Assembly: GCF_012276755.1 (NCBI RefSeq)
Contig: NZ_JAAXKX010000001.1
Location: 304,136-368,135, forward strand
DNA length: 64,000 nucleotides
Origin: Marichromatium bheemlicum
GTDB taxonomy: Bacteria > Pseudomonadota > Gammaproteobacteria > Chromatiales > Chromatiaceae
Direction of reading: 5' to 3'
In this document: positions 1 to 7,850 of the stretch, one piece after another
Layout of the letters: every line of letters starts with the position of its first letter
Position numbering within the stretch: position 1 is the first letter of the stretch
The notes under the pieces: generated by a model
What the model saw: the letters and a program-made list of their open reading frames with translations, nothing else
Told to the model about the DNA's origin: nothing
The model's database searches: none
Translations under genes and position numbers: made by a program

Positions 1-1223
1 GGCTGCAGCTCGACCCCGGTATAGTCGTTGTGCTCGAACTTGCTACCGAGGGTCAGGTTCAGGCGCCCGGGGAGCAGCGTGATCTCGTCCTGGAGAAAGC
101 CATTCCAGAGCGCGCGCGCGTCCGCATCCGGGACCAAGGAGACCAGGCGCGTGGTCGAGAAGTCATCGGCGACGTGCCGATACCCCACCCCCCACACCAG
201 ATCGTGGCGCGCGCCCAGCATCACCCGGTGCTGAAAATCGATATCGAGGATGTCGTGACGCTGCGCCACGTAGTATTCGTCACGCTCGACGTGGTCGTAG
301 TAGAGCTGCAGCGACACCTGCGAACTGACCGACAGCGCCCGCTCCCAGCGGGCCAGCAGATTGGCCCCCGAGGCCTGCAGCCGATCATCGACCAGCATAT
401 AACGCTCGGGCAACACCTCCGGGCTGGGGATACGCAGCTGCTGGCGCAGATTGTTGCGATAGAGGTCGCCCTGGAGGGTGAACAGGTCACCGCCGGCAAG
501 GCGGGCATCGATCCGGAAACCACCCTGACCGCTGTCCCACCCATCGCGCCCGGCCTCACCGTTGATCGTGACCAGGGCGTCGCGCTCCCGATACTGGGCA
601 TAGAACCGAGCGAAGGTCTCCGGGGCGATCTCGGCACCATAGCGCACCGCCGCCGCACCACGCTCCTCGCCCCCCGCCGCCACGCTCAGCAGACCGCCCT
701 GGGTGGACTCGGCCGAACGGGTGATGATGTTGACCACACCGTTGACCGCATTGGCGCCCCACAGGGTCGCGCCAGGACCACGAATCACCTCGATGCGCTC
801 GATATCGGCGAGCAGCAGATCCTGCTGCTCCCAGTAGACCCCGGAAAAGCTCGGCGTGTAGAGGGTGCGGCCGTCGATCAGCACCAGCAGCTTGTTGGCG
901 AAACGACCGTTGAAACCGCGCGCCGAGATCGCCCACTTGTTGGCATCGAGTCGACCGACCTGCAACCCCGGGACCATACGCAGCAGCTCAGGGATTGCCG
1001 TGGCCCCACTGCGGCGAATGTCCTCGGCGTCGATCACGAACACCGCCGCTGCAGCATCGGCCAGCGCCTGTGATTTCTTGCCGACCGAGGTCACCTCGAC
1101 ATCGAGCAGCTCCTCGAGGCTGAGATCGGTCAGGTCCTCGGCACAGACCGGCAACGACATCAGGGCCCAGAGCAGGAGCAGGCCCCACCTCGGATCAATC
1201 CGCAAACACTGTGGCTTGCCCAT
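1..1223 (-). CDS. TonB-dependent outer membrane receptor (3' end beyond window)
   Basis: Reads leftward off the window edge, so only about 407 N-terminal residues are present. The ATG at 1221-1223 starts a signal peptide (hydrophobic LLLLWALMSLPVCA, then ED). Next comes LSLEELLDVEVTSVGKK, the N-terminal motif typical of receptors that work with YfiR or two-component partners. The plug domain follows, with ARGFNGRFANKLLVLIDGR and IERIEVIRGPGATLWGANAV, both hallmark plug motifs. The start of the beta-barrel is present. It probably imports a chelate or vitamin-like ligand across the outer membrane using TonB energy; the ligand cannot be read from sequence. A second receptor of the same general type lies at 9951-12023. 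Confidence 0.9.
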   Translation of the reverse strand, partial: MGKPQCLRIDPRWGLLLLWALMSLPVCAEDLTDLSLEELLDVEVTSVGKKSQALADAAAAVFVIDAEDIRRSGATAIPELLRMVPGLQVGRLDANKWAISARGFNGRFANKLLVLIDGRTLYTPSFSGVYWEQQDLLLADIERIEVIRGPGATLWGANAVNGVVNIITRSAESTQGGLLSVAAGGEERGAAAVRYGAEIAPETFARFYAQYRERDALVTINGEAGRDGWDSGQGGFRIDARLAGGDLFTLQGDLYRNNLRQQLRIPSPEVLPERYMLVDDRLQASGANLLARWERALSVSSQVSLQLYYDHVERDEYYVAQRHDILDIDFQHRVMLGARHDLVWGVGYRHVADDFSTTRLVSLVPDADARALWNGFLQDEITLLPGRLNLTLGSKFEHNDYTGVELQ

Positions 1224-1377
1224 GAGTGCCGACACGCGGTGGACCTCCACGCGTTCCCACGCCCCGTTCCCTGGGACGAAGGAGTATCTCGATTTGGATC
1301 GCATCGAACTATAAACGCCTTCGTCTCACATCGGGTAGGATCCGGGCCATCAGCAACGAATCCGCCAGAGGCCGGCC

Positions 1378-2292
1378 ATGCCAACCCCTTCGACCACCAC
1401 GCTTCAATCACCGCGCATCAGCCACCGCGCACCACTGCCCGAGGCACTCGACGCCCAGCGTCTCAGCCTCGAGACCAGCAGCGGCAGGCTCGCCTACTAC
1501 GCCGACACCACGGCCTCGGGACGCGCCCTGGTACTGATCCACAGCATCAATGCCGCGCCCAGCAGCTACGAGCTGCGCCCGCTGTTCGAGCACTATCGTG
1601 GCCAACGCCCAGTCTACAGCCTAGAGCTGCCCGGTTTCGGTCATTCGGACCGAACAACACGCACCTACACCCCTGAGCTGTTCGCCACCGCAATCGCTGA
1701 ATTCCTCGAGCAGGTGCTCGACGCCCCCGCCGACCTCCTGGCACTCTCGCTGAGCAGTGAATTCGCCGCCCGGGCCACACTCGCAGCACCCGCGCGCGTC
1801 GCCTCGCTCACCCTGATCTCGCCCACCGGCTTCTCCACGCGTCGCCTGCCCAGCGAGCGCACCGGCCACGTCCTCCGTCGGATACTGACCCTACCGCGCC
1901 TCGGGCGCGCGCTCTACGCCCTGGTCGCCTCACGCCCGAGCATCCGTCATTATCTCGGGCGCTCCTTCACCGCCACCCCGCCACAGGCGTTGATCGACTA
2001 CGCCCACGCCACCTCGCACCAACCCGGCGCCCATCACGCGCCACTCCACTTCCTCTCCACCCTGCTGTTCACCCGCGAGGCCCGCGAACGACTCTATGGC
2101 CGGCTCACCGATCGACCGGTGTTGGTGATCGCCGACCGCGACCCCTACATCGATTTCACCGCCCTGCCCGCCTTCATCGCCAATCACCCCAACTGGCGCA
2201 GCGAGACCCTGTCCCCCCACCTCGGCCTGCCGCACTGGGAGCGACCCGAGGCGACCATCGCCACGCTCGACGCCTTCTGGGCGGGCGTCTGA
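1378..2292 (+). CDS. alpha/beta-fold hydrolase
   Basis: 304 residues. The alpha/beta-hydrolase order is clear: strand plus oxyanion region (LVLIHSINA, about residues 51-59), the LPGFGHSDR loop (84-92), a nucleophile elbow LALSLSSEF with Ser124 as probable nucleophile, an acid-bearing strand VLVIADRDPYID, and a C-terminal His in LPHWERPE. The elbow reads A-L-S-L-S rather than G-x-S-x-G, which is tolerated in the fold but unusual. No signal peptide is seen, so it is probably cytoplasmic. It stands alone, divergent from the TonB receptor to its left. Substrate unknown. Confidence 0.8.
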   Translation: MPTPSTTTLQSPRISHRAPLPEALDAQRLSLETSSGRLAYYADTTASGRALVLIHSINAAPSSYELRPLFEHYRGQRPVYSLELPGFGHSDRTTRTYTPELFATAIAEFLEQVLDAPADLLALSLSSEFAARATLAAPARVASLTLISPTGFSTRRLPSERTGHVLRRILTLPRLGRALYALVASRPSIRHYLGRSFTATPPQALIDYAHATSHQPGAHHAPLHFLSTLLFTREARERLYGRLTDRPVLVIADRDPYIDFTALPAFIANHPNWRSETLSPHLGLPHWERPEATIATLDAFWAGV

Positions 2293-2567
2293 GACAGAAA
2301 AAGTCGCCAGCCGCCAGGGGATTGAACCGCCAAGATACCGTCTTGCCTGTCAATCGACGATCATGCAACACCAGCCTCCCCGACTGGAGGCTGGAAGCTG
2401 GTTTGAACCGCGAAGACACGAAGCGCGCAAAGGGGAGAAAAGCCTTCAGCGACCAGCCTCCAGCCCCGATGTTGGGTTAACCGTCGACGAACGCCGCCGC
2501 TTCCTCGATGGCATGGTGGACGGACGGTTAACCCAACCTACGAGACTGTCAGCGTGCTCCCAAACGA
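2293..2567. repeat. Intergenic repeat block with 67-bp palindrome copy 1
   Basis: No gene seen. The stretch carries a 'gaaccgcgaagacacgaag'-type repeat near 2405 and one copy (2471-2537) of a 67-bp element. The element's ends are inverted repeats, GTTGGGTTAACCGT and ACGGTTAACCCAAC. Two further copies in opposite orientation lie at 3409-3475 and 3570-3636. Confidence 0.75.
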
Positions 2568-2604
2568 CAACGGCCCCGACGGTCGAAGACCGTCGGGGCC
2601 GTTG
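2568..2604 (-). terminator. Strong hairpin terminator of pucBA
   Basis: Perfect 17-bp stem (CAACGGCCCCGACGGTC and its complement) with a 3-nt GAA loop, 44 bp past the antenna alpha stop codon. Read leftward it is followed by TCGTTTG, so it fits intrinsic termination of the leftward pucBA transcript. Confidence 0.75.
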
Positions 2605-2648
2605 GGAGCGATGACCTCGCGCGGGACGAGGTCGGGCTCAAGGCGTGA

Positions 2649-2810
2649 TCAATTCCAGCCGAAGCCAGCCGCGAACACGACAGCATGCACCGCCAGCGCG
2701 ATCACCAGCACGGCGTAGAGGATCGGCATCAACCAGGTCGCGGGGTTGACCACCATCCAGATCTTCCAGTCGTCCTGAGGGTTGCTCGGCTTCATGGTGT
2801 TTTCGCTCAT
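2649..2810 (-). CDS. pucA: Light-harvesting antenna alpha polypeptide (LH2 type)
   Basis: 53 residues from the ATG at 2808-2810. One membrane span runs from about residue 27 to 48. The bacteriochlorophyll-binding His42 sits in LAVHAVVF. The N-terminal segment [17 protein letters not shown] resembles purple bacterial LH2 alpha chains more than LH1 alpha. The chain ends GFGWN. It lies 25 nt downstream of the beta gene, giving the usual pucBA order, and is followed by a strong hairpin. The product pairs with the beta chain in the intracytoplasmic membrane ring antenna. The LH2 versus LH1 call rests on motif resemblance. Confidence 0.9.
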   Translation of the reverse strand: MSENTMKPSNPQDDWKIWMVVNPATWLMPILYAVLVIALAVHAVVFAAGFGWN

Positions 2811-2835
2811 GTGAGTTGGCCCTTAGGCGAGAGGA

Positions 2836-3114
2836 TCAGAACCAGGGGTTGGTCGCGATGATGAACAGGTGCACGACGGCTGCGAGCCCGACGAACGCGG
2901 TGTAGGTCACCTTGAACTGTTCGTGGAACTCCTTCGCCTGCGCCTCGGTGATCACGGGGGCGTTGGCCTGCTGAGCAGGTGCTGCCTGCTGGGCGGCCGG
3001 CGCTGCCTGCTGCGGGGCGGGTGCCTGCTGCCGTGCGGGCGCCTGCTGCTTAGCTGCACCACGCGATTTGCCGGCGCCACCCTTGGGAGCGGAGAAGGAT
3101 TTTTGATCAGCCAC
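2836..3114 (-). CDS. pucB: Light-harvesting antenna beta polypeptide with Ala/Pro/Gln-rich N-terminal extension
   Basis: 92 residues, GTG start with an AGGAGG ribosome site at 3121-3126. The C-terminal 38 residues are a normal antenna beta chain: ITEAQAKEF, His64, a membrane span, and His82 (the central bacteriochlorophyll ligand, 18 residues after His64), ending NPWF. The first 54 residues are unusual: a basic start (KGGAGKSRGAAK), then a low-complexity run of Ala, Pro and Gln. Typical beta chains are about 45-55 residues. The gene is the first of a two-gene operon with pucA; no other photosynthesis gene is nearby. The extension should lie on the cytoplasmic side, where beta N-termini face. 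Confidence 0.92.
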   Translation of the reverse strand: MADQKSFSAPKGGAGKSRGAAKQQAPARQQAPAPQQAAPAAQQAAPAQQANAPVITEAQAKEFHEQFKVTYTAFVGLAAVVHLFIIATNPWF

Positions 3115-3262
3115 AGTGGCCTCCTGACGGGGGTTAGAGATGACGTCGCCGCCTCAATCATGCGCAAAGGGAGACGCCATGATCCCGACCGCGACAGCTG
3201 GCGCGGCTCACCCGTTCACGCACGACACACGTTCGGATGGACCCGCACTGAGATCTTGAGCG

Positions 3263-3280
3263 TGTCATCTTATATTGACA
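3263..3280 (-). promoter_or_regulatory. PpsR/CrtJ-type operator over the pucB promoter -10
   Basis: TGT-N12-ACA palindrome; read on the gene strand, TGTCAATATAAGATGACA. This is the consensus of the PpsR/CrtJ redox and light repressor of photosynthesis genes. It overlaps the -10 hexamer of the candidate promoter, so binding would block RNA polymerase. The site is about 150 bp upstream of the pucB start. Confidence 0.7.
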
Positions 3281-3294
3281 CCCAGCAATGTCAA
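3267..3294 (-). promoter_or_regulatory. Candidate sigma-70 promoter of pucBA
   Basis: On the minus strand, TTGACA (complement of 3289-3294), a 16-nt spacer, then TAAGAT (complement of 3267-3272). The perfect -35 together with the overlapping PpsR box makes this the likely pucBA promoter. Confidence 0.6.
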
Positions 3295-3876
3295 TAACGA
3301 TTTACAGCTTGATTCCTGAGCAGAAAGCAACCGCCAAGGCCAGCGGCCAGAGATTGAACCGCAAAGCCGCAAAGGGCGCGAAGGGGAGAAGAGCTGCCAG
3401 TCTCGTCGGTTGGGTTAACCGTCCGTCCATCATGTCATCGAGGAATCTGCGGCGCTCGTCGACGGTTAACCCAACATCGGGCTGGAGGCCATCAGCTGGC
3501 CGCTGGCTGCTGATTTGAACCGCAAAGCCGCGAAGGGCGCGAAGGGGAGAAGAGCTGCCAGTCTCGTAGGTTGGGTTAACCGTCCGTCCACCATGCTATC
3601 GACGAATCTGCGGCGTTCGTCGACGGTTAACCCAACATCGGGGCTGGAGGCTGTCAGCTGATCGCTGGATGCTGGATGCTGATTCGAACCACCAAGACGC
3701 GACACACGCAAAGAAAGCGACCGGCCTTCAGCAAGCAGCCTCCGGTGTCGGTTTGCAGTCACCCTGAACAGTACGAGACAAACCTGCCCCGCTCGCTGGA
3801 GGCTGCTGACAGCAGGAAGCCTTGCCTCTCTTAGCGTCCTTGGCGACTTTGCGGTTCAACCCCCTGGCAGCCGCCC
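3295..3876. repeat. Intergenic repeat block with 67-bp palindromes 2 and 3
   Basis: No gene seen. Copies of the 67-bp element lie at 3409-3475 and 3570-3636, both inverted relative to the copy at 2471-2537. Between them are 'gaaccgcaaagccgcgaagg'-type repeats (near 3357, 3517 and 3686, with an inverted one near 3830) and 'ctggaggctg'-type fragments. The same repeat families recur around 48.0-48.5 kb. Confidence 0.75.
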
Positions 3877-4518
3877 TCAGGGCAACCCGACGAGCTTGTG
3901 CATCTGGATACCGAGGTGCCAGCGCGGGTCGGCGAGGCAGTGGGCGGCAGCGGCCTCGGTGTGGGCCGCACGCTCGGCATCGTCGAGCGGCTGGAGGATG
4001 CGGTGCTCGAAGTCGAGCCCGACATAGCGCTCGGGCTCGGCGCCGGGCTGTGGATAGATCAACTTGAGTTCGTCGCCACGGCGCACCGCCAGCTCGGTCC
4101 CGGCCTTGGGGCTGACGCAGATCCAATCGATCCCTGGCGGCAACGCCAGGGTGCCGTTGGTCTCGACCGCGACCTCGAAACCGCGCCCCTGCAACGCCGC
4201 AACCAGGGCGGCGTCGAGCTGCAGCGCCGGCTCGCCGCCGGTGCACACCACGTAGGGCACGACCCCGGGGACGGCATCGTGCGGCCAACACGCGGTGATC
4301 GCGGCGGCCAACTGCTCGGCGTCGGCGAAGTGCCCACCGCCGGCACCATCGGTGCCACGGAAGTCGGTGTCGCAGAAACGGCAGCGGGCGGTGGCGCGGT
4401 CGCGCTCCAACCCCGACCACAGATTGCAGCCGGCGAAACGACAAAACACCGCCGCGCGCCCGGCCTGAGCGCCCTCGCCCTGGAGGGTGTAGAAGACCTC
4501 CTTGACGCTGTAACTCAT
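3877..4518 (-). CDS. queE: 7-carboxy-7-deazaguanine synthase (radical SAM)
   Basis: 213 residues. QueE converts 6-carboxytetrahydropterin to 7-carboxy-7-deazaguanine using SAM and a [4Fe-4S] cluster. The cluster ligands follow the QueE spacing C-x14-C-x2-C: Cys31, Cys46 and Cys49 (CRFCDTDF). The N-terminal VKEVFYTLQGEG is the family signature, and VVCTGGEPALQ is the GGE SAM-binding motif. The ATG overlaps the queD stop by 4 nt (ATGA), so it is the last gene of the leftward queC-queD-queE operon. Length is normal for the short QueE subfamily. Confidence 0.95.
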   Translation of the reverse strand: MSYSVKEVFYTLQGEGAQAGRAAVFCRFAGCNLWSGLERDRATARCRFCDTDFRGTDGAGGGHFADAEQLAAAITACWPHDAVPGVVPYVVCTGGEPALQLDAALVAALQGRGFEVAVETNGTLALPPGIDWICVSPKAGTELAVRRGDELKLIYPQPGAEPERYVGLDFEHRILQPLDDAERAAHTEAAAAHCLADPRWHLGIQMHKLVGLP

Positions 4519-5612
4519 ACCGGCAACGCCGGGCCCTGCGGCCCCCAGCTGAGCACCACGCCACAGCCCGGGGTCTGGTGCAGGTCGATCCGATCGAGCG
4601 CGGGCAACGCATCACCCACCTCGGCGCGGATCCAACGCGCCAGCGCGCCCGGCGCGGCCAGGTCGAGCCCCGTCAGGGTATCGAGACGATGATGGTCGAG
4701 CCGCGCATAGACCGGTTTGAACAACCGCTTGACGTCACCGTAGTCGACCGTCCAGCCCATCACCCGGTCGAGCGGCGCGCACAGGTGCAACCGCAGCAGA
4801 TAGCTGTGACCGTGCAGCCGCCGCCGCGCATCGCCCTCGGGGGCGGCGCTCAGACGGAGCGCACTCTCGAAGCGCAGCTCCTTCCAGATCCGATAGCTGC
4901 TGCCGTCGAACTGACAACCGGCGGTCGCCGTCTCGTAGACGCTGACCCAAGACAGCGGCGCGAACTCGGGCTTGAGCCGCGCCCAGATCCAGGCGGCGAG
5001 CATCTCGCTGGTGGGGTTCTCGAGCCCGGGGATGTCGTTGAGACAGGCATGATCGAGCGTGGCGCCGAGCGGCGCCCAGAGGGCGTCGATACGGTCGTAG
5101 TCGACGCCCATGTCCTGATCCTCGGCCAGGGTCTGGTCGGCATGGAGGATGACCTCGAAGCCGTGGCCGTGCATCCGCCCGCACTGGTGTCCCTCGGGAA
5201 CATTGGGCAGTTGGTGGGCGGACTCGAAGCGAAAGCGCCGCCACAGGTGACAGTGACCGTCGGCGTCGAGGTCGACGCCCTGGTGGCGGGTGCTGTGGAT
5301 GCCGACCGACTCGACCCCGTCGAGCCCGAGATGATCGCGCACCCAGCGCGCCAGGTTCTCGTCGGTGGGCACCCGTAGCCGGGTGTTGAGGTCGGCGTAG
5401 TCGAGCGGCGCGATCGCCTCGGCCAAGTGCGCGCTCAGGGTATCGGTCTCGGCACCGGCGAAGGACGCCCAGCCAGGCGTCAGCTCAGTACGCACCCGGG
5501 CGAGGAAGCTGTGACCGTGGAGCGCGCGGCAACGGTGCTCGGCGGGCAGCACGGCGACGTGACGGGCCGCCTCGAAGGGGGCGGCGGCGACGTGTAGGAG
5601 ACGTTCGGTCAT
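4515..5612 (-). CDS. queD: Triple-domain 6-carboxytetrahydropterin synthase (QueD fusion)
   Basis: 365 residues, about three times the normal QueD length of roughly 120. Three QueD-like domains are visible at about 1-120, 121-243 and 244-365, each with an L/MHGH zinc motif. The middle domain keeps the full set: His133 (ESAHQL), Cys144, His148/His150, Asp187-His188 and Glu227. Domain 1 keeps Cys28 and HGH but has Arg where the first zinc His should be and Tyr72 in place of the catalytic His. Domain 3 keeps HGH and Asp306-His307 but has Leu252 for the zinc His and no catalytic Cys. Only the central unit therefore looks catalytically competent. Its start overlaps the queC stop (ATGA) and its end overlaps queE. 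Confidence 0.9.
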   Translation of the reverse strand: MTERLLHVAAAPFEAARHVAVLPAEHRCRALHGHSFLARVRTELTPGWASFAGAETDTLSAHLAEAIAPLDYADLNTRLRVPTDENLARWVRDHLGLDGVESVGIHSTRHQGVDLDADGHCHLWRRFRFESAHQLPNVPEGHQCGRMHGHGFEVILHADQTLAEDQDMGVDYDRIDALWAPLGATLDHACLNDIPGLENPTSEMLAAWIWARLKPEFAPLSWVSVYETATAGCQFDGSSYRIWKELRFESALRLSAAPEGDARRRLHGHSYLLRLHLCAPLDRVMGWTVDYGDVKRLFKPVYARLDHHRLDTLTGLDLAAPGALARWIRAEVGDALPALDRIDLHQTPGCGVVLSWGPQGPALPV

Positions 5613-6304
5613 GGGTTCTCAAATCGGTTGAGCAGTGGATCGGCGACCCCGGCCTCGGCGAAGCCCTTGGCGCGCAGCAGGCAAGAGTCGCAGCCACCGC
5701 AGGGACGGCCGTACTCGTCGGGATCGTAGCAACTGGAGGTGAGGGCGTAGTCGACACCGAGCGCCAGCCCGCGCTGGATGATCCCGGCCTTGGTCAGGTC
5801 GATCAGCGGGGTGTGGATACGCAACCGCTGGCGCCCCTCAACGCCGGCAACGGTGGCGAGGTTGGCCATCTGCTCGTAGGCGGCGATGTATTCGGGACGG
5901 CAGTCGGGATAGCCCGAATAGTCGAGGGCGTTGACGCCGATGAAGATGTCGCTCGCCCCCAGGGTCTCGGCCCAGGCCAGGGCGAAGGAGAGAAACACCG
6001 TGTTGCGCGCTGGCACATAGGTGACCGGGATCGCCGAGTCCATCTCCTCCGGGGCTCGGCCCTTGGGCACCGCGATGTCGGCGGTCAGCGCCGAGCCACC
6101 GAAGCGACGCAGGTCGATGTCGGCGATGATGTGTTCGGCCACCCCGAGGTGCGCGGCCACCCGCGCCGCGGCGTCGAGCTCGCAGCTATGGCGCTGACCA
6201 TAGCGAAACGACAGCGCATGGGGGGCAAAGCCCTGGTCCTTGGCGATCGCGAGCACGGTGGTCGAGTCGAGGCCGCCGCTGAGCAGCACCACTGCAGGGG
6301 TCAT
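5609..6304 (-). CDS. queC: 7-cyano-7-deazaguanine synthase
   Basis: 231 residues from the ATG at 6302-6304; a longer in-frame extension upstream lacks family similarity. QueC makes preQ0 from 7-carboxy-7-deazaguanine, ATP and ammonia. The N-terminal PP-loop SGGLDSTT (residues 9-16) binds ATP. Four C-terminal cysteines within [19 protein letters not shown] bind zinc. It is the first gene of the queC-queD-queE operon and overlaps queD by 4 nt. PreQ0 feeds queuosine tRNA modification; the later queuosine genes are not in this window. Confidence 0.96.
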   Translation of the reverse strand: MTPAVVLLSGGLDSTTVLAIAKDQGFAPHALSFRYGQRHSCELDAAARVAAHLGVAEHIIADIDLRRFGGSALTADIAVPKGRAPEEMDSAIPVTYVPARNTVFLSFALAWAETLGASDIFIGVNALDYSGYPDCRPEYIAAYEQMANLATVAGVEGRQRLRIHTPLIDLTKAGIIQRGLALGVDYALTSSCYDPDEYGRPCGGCDSCLLRAKGFAEAGVADPLLNRFENP

Positions 6305-6579
6305 TGGGTCGTGTCTCCGAAAAAAAGCGATTGTCCGCCGGGGCGCGCTTGGCAGGGCTCGGCCCCGTGGGTGAAACTGATGACGAGCGCGGGCGTCGAA
6401 TCCCGCGGCGGGCGCGGGTCGTGTGCCCGCGCCGGGATTGTCCCGCCACGTGGTGCGCGTGCGCAACGACGATCGTCAGCGCCCGCCACCCGGAACCGTC
6501 GCCGCCCCGGCGCGACGGACACCGCTCGGGGCCGTGCTCGACCACGCCCCGGGCTCAACCGAACCATGGATCGATCATC

Positions 6580-7278
6580 ATGCAAGCATACCGTATCCGT
6601 CTCTGGGATCTGCCGACCCGGGTCGTGCACTGGCTGCTGTTCGTACTGGTGGTAGCGGCCTACGTCACCGGCGAGATCGGCGGTAACCTGATGACGTGGC
6701 ACGGCTGGATCGGGCTGGCGATCGCCGGTCTGATCGCCTTTCGCATCACCTGGGGGGTGGTCGGCTCGACCTACGCCCGCTTCAGCCAGTTCGTGCGTGG
6801 CCCTGACGCGGTGCTCGACTACCTGCGTGGACGCTGGCACGGCGTCGGCCACAACCCGCTCGGTGCGGTCTCGGTACTGGTGCTGCTCGGCATCCTCGCC
6901 ATCCAGACCCTCACCGGACTGTTCGGCAACGACGACATCGCCTTCGAGGGACCGCTCTATCCGCTGGTCTCGAAGGGCGTCAGCGACTGGCTGATCGGGC
7001 TGCACCGCCAGGCCTACTGGCTGATCGTCGCGCTGGTGTCGCTGCACGTCGCGGCGATGTTGTTCTACGCCCTGGTGCGCAAGAACAACCTGGTCATCCC
7101 GATGATCAACGGCGTCAAGGAGGTGGATGACCCCGACATCCCCTCGGCCCGTGGCGGTGGCCCGATCGCCTTCGTGTTCGCGCTGTTGATCGCGGCACTG
7201 GTGGTCTGGGTCGCGGCGGGAGGACTGTTGCCCGCCCCGCCCCCGCCGCCCCCGCCGGGCACCATCCCGTCGTGGTGA
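6580..7278 (+). CDS. Di-haem cytochrome b561-type membrane protein
   Basis: 232 residues. Four or five membrane spans with conserved haem-ligand histidines in RVVHWLLF, TWHGWIGL, LHRQAYW and SLHVAAML. It matches the cytochrome b561/hydrogenase cytochrome b superfamily. A further C-terminal hydrophobic segment is followed by a proline run ending TIPSW. The gene converges on cytochrome c' (7351-7818), a pairing known in purple bacteria, where a cytochrome b gene lies beside cytochrome c' and may exchange electrons with it. The start is the ATG at 6580, where similarity begins. Confidence 0.88.
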   Translation: MQAYRIRLWDLPTRVVHWLLFVLVVAAYVTGEIGGNLMTWHGWIGLAIAGLIAFRITWGVVGSTYARFSQFVRGPDAVLDYLRGRWHGVGHNPLGAVSVLVLLGILAIQTLTGLFGNDDIAFEGPLYPLVSKGVSDWLIGLHRQAYWLIVALVSLHVAAMLFYALVRKNNLVIPMINGVKEVDDPDIPSARGGGPIAFVFALLIAALVVWVAAGGLLPAPPPPPPPGTIPSW

Positions 7279-7291
7279 CGCGATAACGCAA

Positions 7292-7313
7292 GAGGCCGCC
7301 CGTGGGCGGCCTC
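7292..7313. terminator. Bidirectional hairpin between convergent cytochrome genes
   Basis: 10-bp perfect stem GAGGCCGCCC/GGGCGGCCTC with a GT loop, 13 bp past the cytochrome b stop and 37 bp from the cytochrome c' stop. T-rich bases follow on the plus strand (cgtcgtct). It probably ends both transcripts. Confidence 0.6.
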
Positions 7314-7350
7314 GTCGTCTCATGGGTCCATCACTGGACCAGGATGAGCC

Positions 7351-7818
7351 TTAGTCGTCAGCGCGGAACTTGTCGTGGCAGGACTTGCAGCTCTGACCGA
7401 GTTCACCGAAGGCATCCTTCACCGCACCCTGATCGCCACCAGCGGCCACCTCGGCCATGTTGTTGGCGGCGGCGATGAAGTTACGCGCCACCTTGCCGGC
7501 CTCTTCCATGTTCTGGAAGAACTCGGGCTTGACGGCGGTCTCGACGTCGCCAACGTTCTTGTCGGTGCCGGGCCCGTAGAGCGCGCCCATCCCCGAGTTG
7601 GCGATCGCGGCGATGGCATTGGCCGCGGCCTCGACCTGACCCTGATCGAAATCACCCTGCAGGTTGGCCTTGATCTTCCCCATGTTCCAAGCCATGAAGC
7701 TGTAACCGGCCTGGCGATACTGGATCTGCTCCTCGGGCTTGAGCTCGGCGGCGGTAGCGGCACTGGCGAGCGCAACGGTGAGGACACCGGCGACAGCGCT
7801 GGCTGGCATGCGTTTCAT
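7351..7818 (-). CDS. Cytochrome c'
   Basis: 155 residues with a signal peptide (about 1-24, ending ATAA) and a mature protein of about 130 residues. The single haem site CKSCH (Cys144, Cys147, His148) lies near the C-terminus, the hallmark of the four-helix-bundle class II cytochromes c'. It is periplasmic; cytochromes c' bind NO and CO at a five-coordinate haem and are thought to protect against nitrosative stress. Convergent with the cytochrome b gene. Confidence 0.95.
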   Translation of the reverse strand: MKRMPASAVAGVLTVALASAATAAELKPEEQIQYRQAGYSFMAWNMGKIKANLQGDFDQGQVEAAANAIAAIANSGMGALYGPGTDKNVGDVETAVKPEFFQNMEEAGKVARNFIAAANNMAEVAAGGDQGAVKDAFGELGQSCKSCHDKFRADD

Positions 7819-7850
7819 TGACTATCTCCCTTAAGACTTAGACTGAGGAT

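Noticed and set aside
6305..6579. preQ1-type riboswitch upstream of queC
   Set aside because: The GC-rich stretch shows inverted repeats but none of the conserved preQ1 aptamer sequence that I could recognise.
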